A stretch of 64,000 nucleotides of DNA from positions 1 through 64,000 of the forward strand of contig CALUYH010000003.1 of NCBI GenBank assembly GCA_944324965.1, in the 5' to 3' direction. The notes beneath the pieces were generated by a model that saw only the letters and a program-made list of their open reading frames with translations, made no database searches and was not told the origin of the DNA. Source of the DNA: Candidatus Avelusimicrobium gallinaceum. Its GTDB lineage: Bacteria > Elusimicrobiota > Elusimicrobia > Elusimicrobiales > Elusimicrobiaceae. The translations under genes and the position numbers were made by a program. Positions 25,639-34,662 of the stretch are shown here, one piece after another (the first letter of the stretch is position 1; each line of letters opens with the position of its first letter).

Positions 25639-25709
25639 GTCCTTTTTTACCGCCCCGGCCGGGGGTGTATCCCCTTTACGCCGCCGGGATTATTTACTAA
25701 AATATAACA

Positions 25710-26303
25710 ATGAAACCTTTTCCCATCATCGTATCTTCTCCGTCCGGCGCCGGCAAGACGACCATCGTGGACGCGGTGCTAAAGCGGGACCACACCGTTT
25801 CGCGTGTGATTACCGCCACCACCCGTGCCCCCCGCACCGGCGAGAAAGACGGCGTGGATTACCTGTTTTGGACCATCAAACAGTTTGAACAGGCCATCAA
25901 AAAAGGCCAAATGCTGGAATGGGCCCAAGTGCATACGCACTACTACGGCATTCCCAAAAAATCCGTGGACAGCCTGATGAAAAAAGGCATTTGCCCTATT
26001 TTGGTGATTGATGTGCAAGGCGCGCGCACCGTCAAGGCCCAATACCCCGACGCCGCCACCGTGTTCATCGTGCCGCCGAGCTTAAAAGAACTTAAAAAGC
26101 GCATTTTGGGCCGCAACGACAATACCCAGGATATTGAACTGCGCCTGGAAACGGCCAAAAAAGAAATGCTGGAGCTGGACCATTACGACTATGCCCTGCT
26201 CAACGATGATTTGGAAGAAGCCGTAGACCAAATGGCAGGCATCATTGCGGCGGAACAGTGCCGCGTGTGCCGGCAGGATTTGAAAATTAAATACCTGAAG
26301 TAA
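25710..26303 (+). CDS. gmk: Guanylate kinase
   Basis: A 197-residue enzyme that phosphorylates GMP to GDP. The P-loop SPSGAGKTT covers about residues 9-17. The GMP-binding part includes TTRAPRTGEKDGVDYLF. It heads the unit gmk-rpoZ-udg-priA. Upstream, TAAAAT ends 6 nt before the ATG and there is no Shine-Dalgarno, so translation may begin on a leaderless mRNA. Confidence 0.96.
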   Translation: MKPFPIIVSSPSGAGKTTIVDAVLKRDHTVSRVITATTRAPRTGEKDGVDYLFWTIKQFEQAIKKGQMLEWAQVHTHYYGIPKKSVDSLMKKGICPILVIDVQGARTVKAQYPDAATVFIVPPSLKELKKRILGRNDNTQDIELRLETAKKEMLELDHYDYALLNDDLEEAVDQMAGIIAAEQCRVCRQDLKIKYLK

Positions 26304-26319
26304 AACGAGGGAGCGAAAT

Positions 26320-26616
26320 ATGTCCGTAAAATACGATAAAGAATTTGAGGCCGAACTGATGAACTTTGACGGCGACCGCTACGACGTAGTGGTGTTGGCG
26401 TCTATGTGGGCCAAGGAACTCAAGAAAAAAGACGAATACAAAAACCAGCCCAACTCGGTAGTGATTAAAGTAGCGCTGGACGATATTTTGTCTAAACGCA
26501 TTTCCAAAGACGAAGTGCTCCGCGTCAGCAAAGAAAACCTGGAAGCCGAAATGAAAGCCCAGGAAGAAGCCCGCAAAGAAGCGGAACGCAAAGCCAAAGA
26601 ACCGATGAAACTGTAA
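26320..26616 (+). CDS. rpoZ: RNA polymerase omega subunit
   Basis: A 98-residue protein. DRYDVVVLASMWAKELKKK matches the omega signature for the helix that holds the beta-prime subunit, and VVIKVALDDILSKRI fits the second conserved strand-helix. The C-terminus is a charged helix rich in Glu and Lys. Its place directly after gmk is the conserved neighbourhood of rpoZ, which strengthens a call that the sequence alone would leave tentative. GGGAG precedes the ATG. Confidence 0.85.
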   Translation: MSVKYDKEFEAELMNFDGDRYDVVVLASMWAKELKKKDEYKNQPNSVVIKVALDDILSKRISKDEVLRVSKENLEAEMKAQEEARKEAERKAKEPMKL

Positions 26617-26619
26617 CCT

Positions 26620-27522
26620 ATGGCACAAGATTCGCTGCGCCGGCTGGCTTCGGACTTAAAAACTTTTCTGGCCGCCCAGGACGAGGACGAATTTATTACG
26701 GCGGCTGCGCCTTCGCGCGCGGCCGCTGTTGTTTCCGAGCCTGCGCCCGCCAAAAAGCCGTTGCCCAAAATGCCGGAAGGCGAAACGCTGACGGTGGAAT
26801 TCCCCCGTGCGGCGGCCCGCCTTCAGGAGGCGGCCCCGGCAAAAACGCCGGCTCCCGCCACAAGCGAATCTGCCTCCCCTCAACTTATGACTACCGCCCA
26901 AAAAACGGCCGCTTTGGCCGAACTGGCCGACACCATCAAATCCTGCACCCGCTGCCCGCTGGGTTCCACGCGCTTGAATGCCGTGCCCGGTGAAGGCAAC
27001 GTGGATGCCGACGTAATGTTTGTGGGCGAGGGCCCCGGCTTTGACGAAGACCGCCAGGGCCGCCCCTTCGTGGGCCGCGCCGGGCAGTTATTGGACAAAA
27101 TGATTGTGGCCATGGGCCTCACGCGCGAGCAGGTATTTATCGCCAATATCGCCAAATGCCACCCGATGACGGACCCCCTCCACCCCGAAAAACACGGCAA
27201 CGACCGTGCCCCGAACGCCGAGGAAATCGCCTGCTGCCGCAAATATATTGAAAAACAAATCTCCATTATTTGCCCCAAATATGTGGTAGCATTGGGCGGT
27301 GTGGCGGCCAAAGCGCTGATTGCGGACGCCAAATCCCTGGGGGCGCTGCGCGGCAAATTTTACGATTTGCATTTGGACAGCGTTACTCTGCCGCGCCCGG
27401 TCAAAATTCTGGCCACCTTCCACCCCGCCGCCCTGCTGCGCAACCCCGGCTGGAAAAAAGACGCCTGGGTGGACCTGCAAATGGTCATGGACGAACTGGG
27501 CCTGAAAGGCGCCCGGAAATAA
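26620..27522 (+). CDS. Family 4 uracil-DNA glycosylase
   Basis: A 300-residue protein. Residues 1-95 are a low-complexity Ala/Pro/Glu-rich extension. The enzyme core holds GEGPGFDEDRQGRPFVG (about 136-152) and the C-terminal TFHPAALLRNP loop. Cys109, Cys112, Cys180 and Cys205 or 206 match the four ligands of the 4Fe-4S cluster in this family. It removes uracil from DNA to start base excision repair. It starts 3 nt after rpoZ. Confidence 0.92.
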   Translation: MAQDSLRRLASDLKTFLAAQDEDEFITAAAPSRAAAVVSEPAPAKKPLPKMPEGETLTVEFPRAAARLQEAAPAKTPAPATSESASPQLMTTAQKTAALAELADTIKSCTRCPLGSTRLNAVPGEGNVDADVMFVGEGPGFDEDRQGRPFVGRAGQLLDKMIVAMGLTREQVFIANIAKCHPMTDPLHPEKHGNDRAPNAEEIACCRKYIEKQISIICPKYVVALGGVAAKALIADAKSLGALRGKFYDLHLDSVTLPRPVKILATFHPAALLRNPGWKKDAWVDLQMVMDELGLKGARK

Positions 27523-27537
27523 GGCTTTTTCTATTCT

Positions 27538-29508
27538 ATGTTCTGCAAAGTAGTGTTTGACGTTCCGCTGGACCGCGATTTTGATTACGCCGTCCCCGCC
27601 GAATTGGAAGACAAAATCATCCCCGGCGTGCGCGTAACGGCGCCGTTCGGCCGCGTGCTGACGGGCGGAATGGTCACGGCGGTGAGCGAAGTGTGCACCG
27701 CGCCCAAAAACGTGAAACTCAAAGAAATCGCCTCCGTGGTGGACAAACGCCCGCTGTTCGGGTCGGATTTGTTCCCGCTCATGCGGTTTATGAAGGCCCA
27801 CTGGGGCGGGCCCGTCGGGCAGATTTTGTTTGCCCTCGTGCCGCCGCAGCCGTATTTTAAGCTGGATAACGCCCCCACATCCGTACACATAGACGTCAAA
27901 ACCCCCTCTTTTAAGTTAACCCCCTCGCAGGAAGCCGCCCTCAAAACGGTGCACGCTTTCCCGGCGTACGAATTCCACCCCGTGCTGTTAAACGGCCCGG
28001 CATATACGGGCAAAACGGAAACCGTGCTGTGCCTGGCGGGCGAAGTGCTGGCCGGCTACGGCCAGGTGCTGATTACCGTGCCCGACATTGTAGCCGCGCG
28101 CCAGTTTATTGCCGAGGCCGAGGAACGCTTCGGCGCGGACAATGTGTTCTGCTGGCACAGCCGGATGCTTTTAAGCAAAAAGAAAAAATACTTTTCGGCC
28201 GTTTCCAACGGGTTGCCCTGCGTGGTCATTTCCACGCGCTCGGGCGCGCTTCTGCCCTTTAAAAACCTGCGCCTGGCCGCCGTGCTGGATGAAGGGGACG
28301 ACAATTACAAACAGGAAGAAAACAAACCCTACTACCACTTGCGCGATTTATTGATGTTCCGCGCCAAAATGCATGGGGCTGTGCTGCTGTTTGCCTCGGC
28401 CACGCCCAGCGTGGAACTGCTTAAAATGGTGCAGGACGGGGCGGTGTTGTCCCTGCCGTTTGTGCAACCCGTGCCCGGGCACGCGTTTACGCCGCAAATC
28501 AAGTTGACGGATAAAAAGAGTGACAAGAGCCGCTTTTTATCGGAATTTTTGTTGCAGCAACTGGCCGAAAACATCAAACGCAAGGAAACCTCCTTATTGA
28601 TTTTAAACCGCCGCGGCTATTCCAACGCCTATTACTGCTTAAACTGCGGGGCATACGCCAAATGCAAAAAGTGCGGCGCCATTTTGGCGCGCGAAAACAC
28701 CCCCGAACACGGCGACCGCCTGGTCTGCAAGAAATGCGGCCACACGGAAACCTTGCAGCAGGAATGCCCGCAGTGCCATAACCTGATTTTTAAATCACGC
28801 GGCGGCGGCACGCAAAAAATCATCACGGAGCTGGGCAAATTCTTTCCCAAGGCGCACCTGCTGCGCCTGGATTCCGACACGCTTAAAACGAAAGCCGGCC
28901 AAGGATTTGAGGCGTTAAACGCCTTAAAGAGCGGGCAGGCGGACATTATCGTGGGCACGCGGCTGGCGTCGGGCGCTTTACGCGGGGCCAAAGTAACGCT
29001 GGCGGCCGTGCTGGATGCGGAACTGGAGCTGGACGGGCCGGATTTCCGCGCGTCGGAAAAGTACGGGCAAATGCTTTTTGCCTTGCGCGGGCATTTGTCG
29101 GGCGTGCCGGACGGGCGGTTAATCATCCAGGCGGCCGACAAAGAAGCCTACGATTATTCCCCCCTCTTGCAGGGGAATTATCAGGCCGCAGCCGAAACTG
29201 AGCTTGCCTTGCGGGAAAGTTTTTTGTATCCTCCCTTTATACGACTCATTAAAGTGCTGATTAAAGCCAAGGAAACCGCTTTGTTAAATGCCGAAACGGC
29301 GCGTATCAAACGGTTGGCGGCGCCGCTGGTGCTGGATACGTTGGGGCCGGTGTGGTGCGCCAAAAAGACGGACGTACTGAAAAAGCAGTATTTGCTGTTT
29401 AAGACGGATGAAAAGCGGTGGCTTGAATTGTTGGCGGAGCTGGATTCCTTTGTGCCGGCCAAAAAGGCGGCGGTCAAGGTGTCGGCGGACCCGTATGATT
29501 TTTACTAA
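27538..29508 (+). CDS. priA: Primosomal protein N' (PriA helicase), with divergent motor motifs
   Basis: A 656-residue PriA. The N-terminal 3'-DNA-binding domain (FDVPLDRDFDYAVP) is followed by the helicase core and two zinc-binding Cys clusters (CLNCGAYAKCKKCG; CKKCGHTETLQQECPQC). Walker A is GPAYTGKT at 153-160. The usual DEEH box reads DEGD at 251-254, and the stretch is one residue short compared with typical PriA, so ATPase activity may be altered. PriA restarts stalled replication forks. Both GTRLASGA and NRRGYSN motifs are intact or nearly so. Confidence 0.93.
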   Translation: MFCKVVFDVPLDRDFDYAVPAELEDKIIPGVRVTAPFGRVLTGGMVTAVSEVCTAPKNVKLKEIASVVDKRPLFGSDLFPLMRFMKAHWGGPVGQILFALVPPQPYFKLDNAPTSVHIDVKTPSFKLTPSQEAALKTVHAFPAYEFHPVLLNGPAYTGKTETVLCLAGEVLAGYGQVLITVPDIVAARQFIAEAEERFGADNVFCWHSRMLLSKKKKYFSAVSNGLPCVVISTRSGALLPFKNLRLAAVLDEGDDNYKQEENKPYYHLRDLLMFRAKMHGAVLLFASATPSVELLKMVQDGAVLSLPFVQPVPGHAFTPQIKLTDKKSDKSRFLSEFLLQQLAENIKRKETSLLILNRRGYSNAYYCLNCGAYAKCKKCGAILARENTPEHGDRLVCKKCGHTETLQQECPQCHNLIFKSRGGGTQKIITELGKFFPKAHLLRLDSDTLKTKAGQGFEALNALKSGQADIIVGTRLASGALRGAKVTLAAVLDAELELDGPDFRASEKYGQMLFALRGHLSGVPDGRLIIQAADKEAYDYSPLLQGNYQAAAETELALRESFLYPPFIRLIKVLIKAKETALLNAETARIKRLAAPLVLDTLGPVWCAKKTDVLKKQYLLFKTDEKRWLELLAELDSFVPAKKAAVKVSADPYDFY

Positions 29509-29520
29509 AGGAGAAAGAGT

Positions 29521-30057
29521 ATGAATTGGTTGAATTTGTTTCGGTTTTCCGGACGGGCCGGACGGGAAGAATTTGCTTCCGTCAGCCTGGTGATGCAGCT
29601 GGCGTCGTGCGTGATGTCCGCTGGCGGGCTGGGGCTGATGTTAGACGGCAATGAAATGAGTTTACTCAAAAGCCTGTTCCTCATCGCAGCGGGGCTGGTG
29701 ATGATTCCCGTGTCGGTGTTTTTAGTGTGGATATCGGTTTCGGTATTTTTTAGGCGGCTGCACGATTTTAATTGGTCCGGCTGGTGGTATATCGGCTATT
29801 TAATTTTGGTAACGGTCGGGGCGTTTATGTGGACCGATATCCAGTGGCTGTTTACGGTGCTGGGCCTGGTGCTGATTTTGTTCTTTTCGCTCAAGCGCGC
29901 TCCTGTCGCCGCCAACCGCTTTGCGCCGGCCGCGGAGCCGTTTTTCCCGGCTGTATTTTCCGGGCGTCCGTGGGTGTTGGGCGTAATTGTGGCCGTGACG
30001 GTGGTGTTATCTTTACTGCCGATCTTCATGTTGAGCGTGGCCGCCGCCTCGCTGTAA
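29521..30057 (+). CDS. DUF805 membrane protein (first of two)
   Basis: A 178-residue DUF805-type protein with four or five membrane helices. Family marks are LFRFSGRAGREEF at the N-terminus and FFRRLHDFNWSGWWY in the middle. Function of the family is unknown. AAGGAGAAAGAG precedes the ATG and the gene follows priA by 12 nt, so it probably shares that transcript. Confidence 0.85.
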   Translation: MNWLNLFRFSGRAGREEFASVSLVMQLASCVMSAGGLGLMLDGNEMSLLKSLFLIAAGLVMIPVSVFLVWISVSVFFRRLHDFNWSGWWYIGYLILVTVGAFMWTDIQWLFTVLGLVLILFFSLKRAPVAANRFAPAAEPFFPAVFSGRPWVLGVIVAVTVVLSLLPIFMLSVAAASL

Positions 30058-30085
30058 GAGCGTAACCCTTTTTTTACCAGGTACG

Positions 30086-30107
30086 GCAAAACCGGTTTTG
30101 CTATACT
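30086..30107 (+). promoter_or_regulatory. Promoter with a palindromic operator for the second DUF805 gene
   Basis: The perfect 16-bp palindrome GCAAAACCGGTTTTGC (30086-30101) abuts the -10 box TATACT (30102-30107) and occupies the spacer. A dimeric regulator bound there would block RNA polymerase. No -35 match is evident, but TGC before the box makes it an extended -10. Confidence 0.5.
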
Positions 30108-30129
30108 AAACGATTAGACAGGGGGTATT

Positions 30130-30456
30130 ATGAATACAAGGCTGGGCCGATTAGGCTATTTGCTCCGATTAGGGGCCGTGATTATTTTGTATGCGCTCGG
30201 GTCGCTGTTGTGGATGTTGGGCGGAAAAGGCGAAAGTCTCAACCCGATTGCACTGGTGTTTTTATTTTTCGGAAGCGGCGTGCTGTTGCTGGCGTTCCTT
30301 TCGTATTGGGTGGCGTCCGTGCGGCGCCTGCACGATATGGGGTTAAGCGGCTGGTGGTTTTTATTGCAGCTGTTCTTTCCGCCGTGCGTGATAGTGGTGT
30401 GCGTGTGGCCGGGAGAGCGCGGGTTTAACCGCTTTGGGCCGCCGCTTGGGTATTAA
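30130..30456 (+). CDS. DUF805 membrane protein (second of two)
   Basis: A 108-residue protein with three membrane helices. ASVRRLHDMGLSGWWF matches the DUF805 core and aligns with the FFRRLHDFNWSGWWY of the preceding gene, so the two are paralogues, this one shorter. AGGGGG precedes the ATG, and it has its own promoter. Function unknown. Confidence 0.85.
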   Translation: MNTRLGRLGYLLRLGAVIILYALGSLLWMLGGKGESLNPIALVFLFFGSGVLLLAFLSYWVASVRRLHDMGLSGWWFLLQLFFPPCVIVVCVWPGERGFNRFGPPLGY

Positions 30457-30471
30457 CCTTTTGAACACCCT

Positions 30472-30506
30472 CCGCCCGCCGCAAACACGGCGGGCGGTTT
30501 TGGTTT
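30472..30506 (+). terminator. Terminator before tyrS
   Basis: CCGCCCGCC / GGCGGGCGG stem, then TTTTGGTTT. A tyrS promoter -10 (TAAAAT) lies just after, near 30515. Confidence 0.82.
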
Positions 30507-30554
30507 GTATATGGTAAAATATAAAAAATAGCCTGTCAGGATGGAGATTATACA

Positions 30555-31715
30555 ATGAATGTGGAAGAACAAATCAATTTTTTAACGCGCGGCTGCGTAG
30601 ACGTAGTGTCCAAAGCCGATTTAGCCAAAAAACTGGAAAGCGGAAAAACGCTGAAAGTGAAACTCGGCTGCGACCCGACCAGCGCCGACTTGCACTTGGG
30701 GCACAGTGTGGCCCTGTCGCTCTTGCGGCGCTTCCAGGATTTGGGACATAAGGCCGTGCTCGTCATCGGCGATTTTACCGCCGCCGTGGGCGACCCTTCC
30801 GGCCGCGATTCCACTCGCCCCGTTCTTCCGCGCGAGAAAATTTTGGAAAACGCCAAAACCTACACCGACCAGGCTTTTAAAGTATTGGACCCGGCCAAAA
30901 CGGAAATCCGCTTTAACAGCGAATGGCTGGAACCCTTTACCACCGGCAAAGAACTGCTGCAAACGCTGCAAAAAGTGACCGTGGCGCAAGTGCTGGAACG
31001 CGACGATTTCAAAAAACGTATGTCCGCCGGCAACCCGATCAGCCTGCTGGAAGTGCTGTACAGCTTGTTCCAGGGGCAGGATTCCGTAGCGCTGGAAGCG
31101 GACGTGGAACTGGGCGGCACGGACCAGATTTTCAACTTGCTCGTAGGCCGCCAACTGCAAAAGAACCACGGGCAGGAACCGCAGGTGGCCATTACGGTAC
31201 CGCTGTTGGTGGGATTGGACGGCGTGAAGAAAATGTCCAAATCCTACGGCAACTACGTGGGGCTGAACGACGAGCCGAACGATATGTTCGGCAAACTGAT
31301 GTCCATCCCGGACGAGCTGATGCCGATGTACTACGAGCTGTTAACGTCCGAAAATATGGACGAAATCAAAGCTATGCACCCCATGGCCGCCAAGAAAAAA
31401 CTGGCCGGCCTGCTGGTGACGCGCTTCCACAACAAAGAAGCGGCCGCCGCGGCGCTGCAGAATTTTGAAAAGGTCTTCTCCAAAAAAGAACTCCCCACCG
31501 ATATCCCCGAATTTAAGCCGCAGGACGGGGCACTGATATCGGCCGTCATTTTTGCGGCCGGCGCGGCCCAAAGCAAAAACAAAGCCCGCGGATTGATTGA
31601 CCAGGGCGCCGTGCGGTTGAAAGGCGAAAAAGTGACCGCGGACGGCCCGCTGGCGTTTGAACCGGGCGATGTGCTGCAAGTGGGCAAACGCCACTTCTTT
31701 AAATTGGTAAAGTAA
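30555..31715 (+). CDS. tyrS: Tyrosyl-tRNA synthetase
   Basis: A 386-residue class I synthetase. HLGH at 47-50 and KMSKS at 226-230 are the ATP-binding signatures, and GGTDQIFNLLVGR recognises tyrosine. A C-terminal S4-like RNA-binding domain begins near 325 (GLIDQGAVRLKGEKV). It is of the compact TyrZ-like type. GGAG precedes the ATG at normal spacing. mltG follows by 4 nt. Confidence 0.97.
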   Translation: MNVEEQINFLTRGCVDVVSKADLAKKLESGKTLKVKLGCDPTSADLHLGHSVALSLLRRFQDLGHKAVLVIGDFTAAVGDPSGRDSTRPVLPREKILENAKTYTDQAFKVLDPAKTEIRFNSEWLEPFTTGKELLQTLQKVTVAQVLERDDFKKRMSAGNPISLLEVLYSLFQGQDSVALEADVELGGTDQIFNLLVGRQLQKNHGQEPQVAITVPLLVGLDGVKKMSKSYGNYVGLNDEPNDMFGKLMSIPDELMPMYYELLTSENMDEIKAMHPMAAKKKLAGLLVTRFHNKEAAAAALQNFEKVFSKKELPTDIPEFKPQDGALISAVIFAAGAAQSKNKARGLIDQGAVRLKGEKVTADGPLAFEPGDVLQVGKRHFFKLVK

Positions 31716-31719
31716 CAAG

Positions 31720-32685
31720 ATGAAAAAATTTATTTTTCTGTTGTGCCTGGTGCTGTGTGTGTTTATCGGCGGTTGCTGGACGGTGAAGGCGTGTTTCTTC
31801 AGCAAAGGGCCGCTGGTGGTGGTGGAAATTGAACCCGGCCAAAGCGGCGCCGAAGTGGCACATATGCTAAAGGAAAAGGGAATCATCCGCAGCGAGTGGT
31901 TCTTTAAAGCGCTGATGCGCGTGACTTCGTCCGCGCGCGATTTAAAGGCCGGCCGGTTTGATTTGCGCAAAAACACGTCCGCCTTTGAAGTCATCAACTG
32001 CATTAAAAGCGGCAAGTGCATCCACTACGAAAAAGTGACCTTTTTGGAAGGCTGGCGCAGCGAAGAAATGGCCGACCTGCTGGCCGAAAAAGGCATTACG
32101 GACGCCAAAGCGTTTTTGGATATCGTGCGCGAAAAAGATTTGGAAGGCTATTTGTTCCCCTCCACCTATTTATTTGCGGAAAATACCCCCGCCCAAAAAG
32201 TGGTGGACGAAATGCTGATGCAGTACCGCAAAAACATTGCGCCGCTGTTCCGCAAATACCCGACGAATTTGACCGAAAAACAAGTGCTTACCGTGGCCTC
32301 CATTGTGGAGCGCGAAGCCGTCGTGCACGACGAGCGGCCCAAAATTGCCGCCGTGTATTTAAACCGCTTTCGCATCGGCAAGCGCCTGGAAGCGGACCCG
32401 ACGGTGCAGTACGCGCTGGGGTACAACTTGAAAGAAGACCGCTACTGGAAAAAGGGCCTTACCTACAAAGATTTGCGCGTCAAATCTCCCTACAACACCT
32501 ACCGCAATGCCGGCCTGCCGCCGGGGCCCATTTGCAACCCCAGCCGCGAGTCCGTATTGGGGGTGCTCAACCCGGAGAAAAACTTTGACGCCCTCTACTT
32601 TGTGGCCGATACGGGCGGCAGACACGTGTTTTCCAAAACGTACGATGAACACCGCCGCCACATCCAGCGAATCCGGAACCGATAA
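31720..32685 (+). CDS. mltG: Endolytic peptidoglycan transglycosylase
   Basis: A 321-residue MltG/YceG protein. An N-terminal membrane anchor (FIFLLCLVLCVFIGGCW) precedes a LysM-like region and the catalytic domain with ASIVEREAV, where Glu197 is the likely catalytic residue. GLPPGPICNPS and the ALYFV...GRHVFSKTYDEH tail are family marks. It cuts nascent glycan strands and limits their length. It is paired with tyrS in one unit. Confidence 0.95.
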   Translation: MKKFIFLLCLVLCVFIGGCWTVKACFFSKGPLVVVEIEPGQSGAEVAHMLKEKGIIRSEWFFKALMRVTSSARDLKAGRFDLRKNTSAFEVINCIKSGKCIHYEKVTFLEGWRSEEMADLLAEKGITDAKAFLDIVREKDLEGYLFPSTYLFAENTPAQKVVDEMLMQYRKNIAPLFRKYPTNLTEKQVLTVASIVEREAVVHDERPKIAAVYLNRFRIGKRLEADPTVQYALGYNLKEDRYWKKGLTYKDLRVKSPYNTYRNAGLPPGPICNPSRESVLGVLNPEKNFDALYFVADTGGRHVFSKTYDEHRRHIQRIRNR

Positions 32686-32694
32686 TTTGAAGCA

Positions 32695-32728
32695 TAAAAA
32701 ATCCCGCTTTTAAAGCGGGATTTTTTTG
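32695..32728 (+). terminator. Bidirectional terminator between mltG and the metal ATPase
   Basis: AAATCCCGCTTT / AAAGCGGGATTT with A and T runs on both sides, able to stop transcripts from both converging genes. Confidence 0.9.
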
Positions 32729-32739
32729 GACTTCTTGGG

Positions 32740-34662
32740 TTATTTTTCTTTAAAGTACAGCGGACGCAGCGAGTTAGCCACCGCCAACAGCGACACGCCC
32801 ACATCGGCAAACACGGCCGCCCACATATTGGCCAGCCCCATTACGCCCAACACCAGTACTGCCGCTTTCACCGTCAGCGCAAACACCACGTTCTGTTTGA
32901 CCACCCACAGCGTTTTGCGCGCAATGCGGATGCCCAGGGCAATCTTTTTCAGCTCATCGGTCATCAGCACCACGTCTGCGGCTTCTATGGCGGCGTCCGA
33001 GCCCAACGCGCCCATCGCTAATGCCAAGTCGGCCCGCGCCAGCACCGGCGCGTCGTTAATGCCGTCCCCGGCAAACGCGGTCACAGCGCCCTTGGGCGCG
33101 GCCTGGATGAGGCTTTCCAGTTTTTCCACCTTGCCGCCCGGCAGCAACCCGCCGTAGGCCTGCGTAACGCCCAGCTCTTGGGCGGTTTTCTGCACGGCTT
33201 CGGGGGCGTCTCCGCTTAAAATGACCGTCTGTTTGACGTATTTCCCTAATTCCTGCAGCGCTTCTTTGGCGCCCGGTTTGAGTTTGTCCCCCAGTTCCAA
33301 GCGGCCTTTGTACTGCCCGTTGACCGCCACATATACGCAAGTGCCCGTTCCTTCCTGCACGCCGGACACGTTAAAACGCGCCATTAAACGCGCATTTCCG
33401 GCCAGGATGACGTTTTCTTCGCACTGGGCTTCCACCCCTTCGCCGGCGCGTTCCGTCAAGCGTACTTCCTTGGCGGGAACGAGGGTCGTTTCACGCGCTT
33501 TTTTAAGGATGGCCTTGGCAATCGGGTGGTTGGAATGCTGTTCCGCCAAAGCTGCCCAGCGCAATAATTCTTCCTGCGCCACGCCCGCGGCCGCTGCGGC
33601 GGACGTTACTTCAAACACGCCCTGCGTAAGCGTACCGGTTTTGTCAAAAGCCAGCGTATAGATGTGCGCCAAACGCTCCACATACGACCCGCCTTTAATC
33701 AAAATCCCGTTTTTGGCAGCGCCGCCAATCCCGCCGAAAAACCCCAGCGGCACCGACAGCACCAGCGCGCACGGGCACGAAATCACCAAAAAGATAAGCG
33801 CGCGGTAAAACCAGGTTTTAAAGGCCGCTTCTTCCCACACCAGCGGCGGCACCACCGCCACCAATACGGCCACCGCCACGACGGCCGGCGTGTACACACG
33901 GGCAAAGCGGGTGATGAATTTTTCGGCCGCGGATTTTTTATTGGCGGCGTTTTCGGCCAGTTCCAAAATTTTGGCCACGGCGGAATTTTCATACGTCTTT
34001 TGGGTGCGGATGTCCAGCGTGGCGTCCACGCTGATGCTTCCGGCCAAAATGGCAGCACCGGGCGCCGCGCTGACCGGGCGGGATTCCCCCGTCAGGGCCG
34101 AGGCGTCCAAATGCCCTTCCCCGCTGACGACCACCCCGTCCAGCGGGACCCGTTCCCCGGGCCGCACACGGGTGATTTCCCCCACCATCACGTCCCGCGG
34201 GTTTACCTCGGCTTCGGTGCCTTGGCGCACCACGCGGGCAAATTCCGGGCGCAAATCCATCAATTTTACAATGCTGCGGCGGGATTTGCCGGCGGCGTAT
34301 TCCTGCAAGAGTTCCCCCGTTTGGTAGAACAGCATTACGGCCGCCGCTTCCGGGTATTGGCCAATGCCCCACGCACCAAAGGTGGCCAGCGCCATCAGGA
34401 AGTTTTCGTCAAACACTTCCCCCGCACGGATGTTGCGGACGGACTTAATCAGCACCTCCGTCCCGCATACCAGGTAGGACAGGGCATAGAGCGTAATTTT
34501 AATCCACCCCGCTACCGGCAATAACAGCGCCGCCACAAACAGGACCGCGGCCCAGATTAATTTTTTCCAATCCTGTGCCGGTTCTTCCACCGCACAGCCG
34601 TGCGCCGAAGCGCAGGCCCCGCAGCAATGCGCGGTGTGGATAGTTTCGTGTGAGTGACTCAT
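32740..34662 (-). CDS. Zinc/cadmium/lead-type P1B ATPase
   Basis: A 640-residue metal pump. TGES (191-194), the membrane CPC motif at 296-298, the phosphorylated Asp340 in DKTGTLTQG, an SNHP loop and GDGINDAPVL are all present. CPC with the regulator next door points to zinc, cadmium or lead export. The N-terminus has a short Cys/His patch (HCCGACASAHGC, Cys13, 14, 17, 23) in place of a full HMA domain. The start overlaps the repressor stop in an ATGA. Confidence 0.94.
   Translation of the reverse strand: MSHSHETIHTAHCCGACASAHGCAVEEPAQDWKKLIWAAVLFVAALLLPVAGWIKITLYALSYLVCGTEVLIKSVRNIRAGEVFDENFLMALATFGAWGIGQYPEAAAVMLFYQTGELLQEYAAGKSRRSIVKLMDLRPEFARVVRQGTEAEVNPRDVMVGEITRVRPGERVPLDGVVVSGEGHLDASALTGESRPVSAAPGAAILAGSISVDATLDIRTQKTYENSAVAKILELAENAANKKSAAEKFITRFARVYTPAVVAVAVLVAVVPPLVWEEAAFKTWFYRALIFLVISCPCALVLSVPLGFFGGIGGAAKNGILIKGGSYVERLAHIYTLAFDKTGTLTQGVFEVTSAAAAAGVAQEELLRWAALAEQHSNHPIAKAILKKARETTLVPAKEVRLTERAGEGVEAQCEENVILAGNARLMARFNVSGVQEGTGTCVYVAVNGQYKGRLELGDKLKPGAKEALQELGKYVKQTVILSGDAPEAVQKTAQELGVTQAYGGLLPGGKVEKLESLIQAAPKGAVTAFAGDGINDAPVLARADLALAMGALGSDAAIEAADVVLMTDELKKIALGIRIARKTLWVVKQNVVFALTVKAAVLVLGVMGLANMWAAVFADVGVSLLAVANSLRPLYFKEK

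Noticed and set aside
33664..34524. 286-codon open frame on the plus strand opposite the metal ATPase
   Set aside because: Antisense to a conserved P-type ATPase; composition is dominated by His, Gln and Arg.
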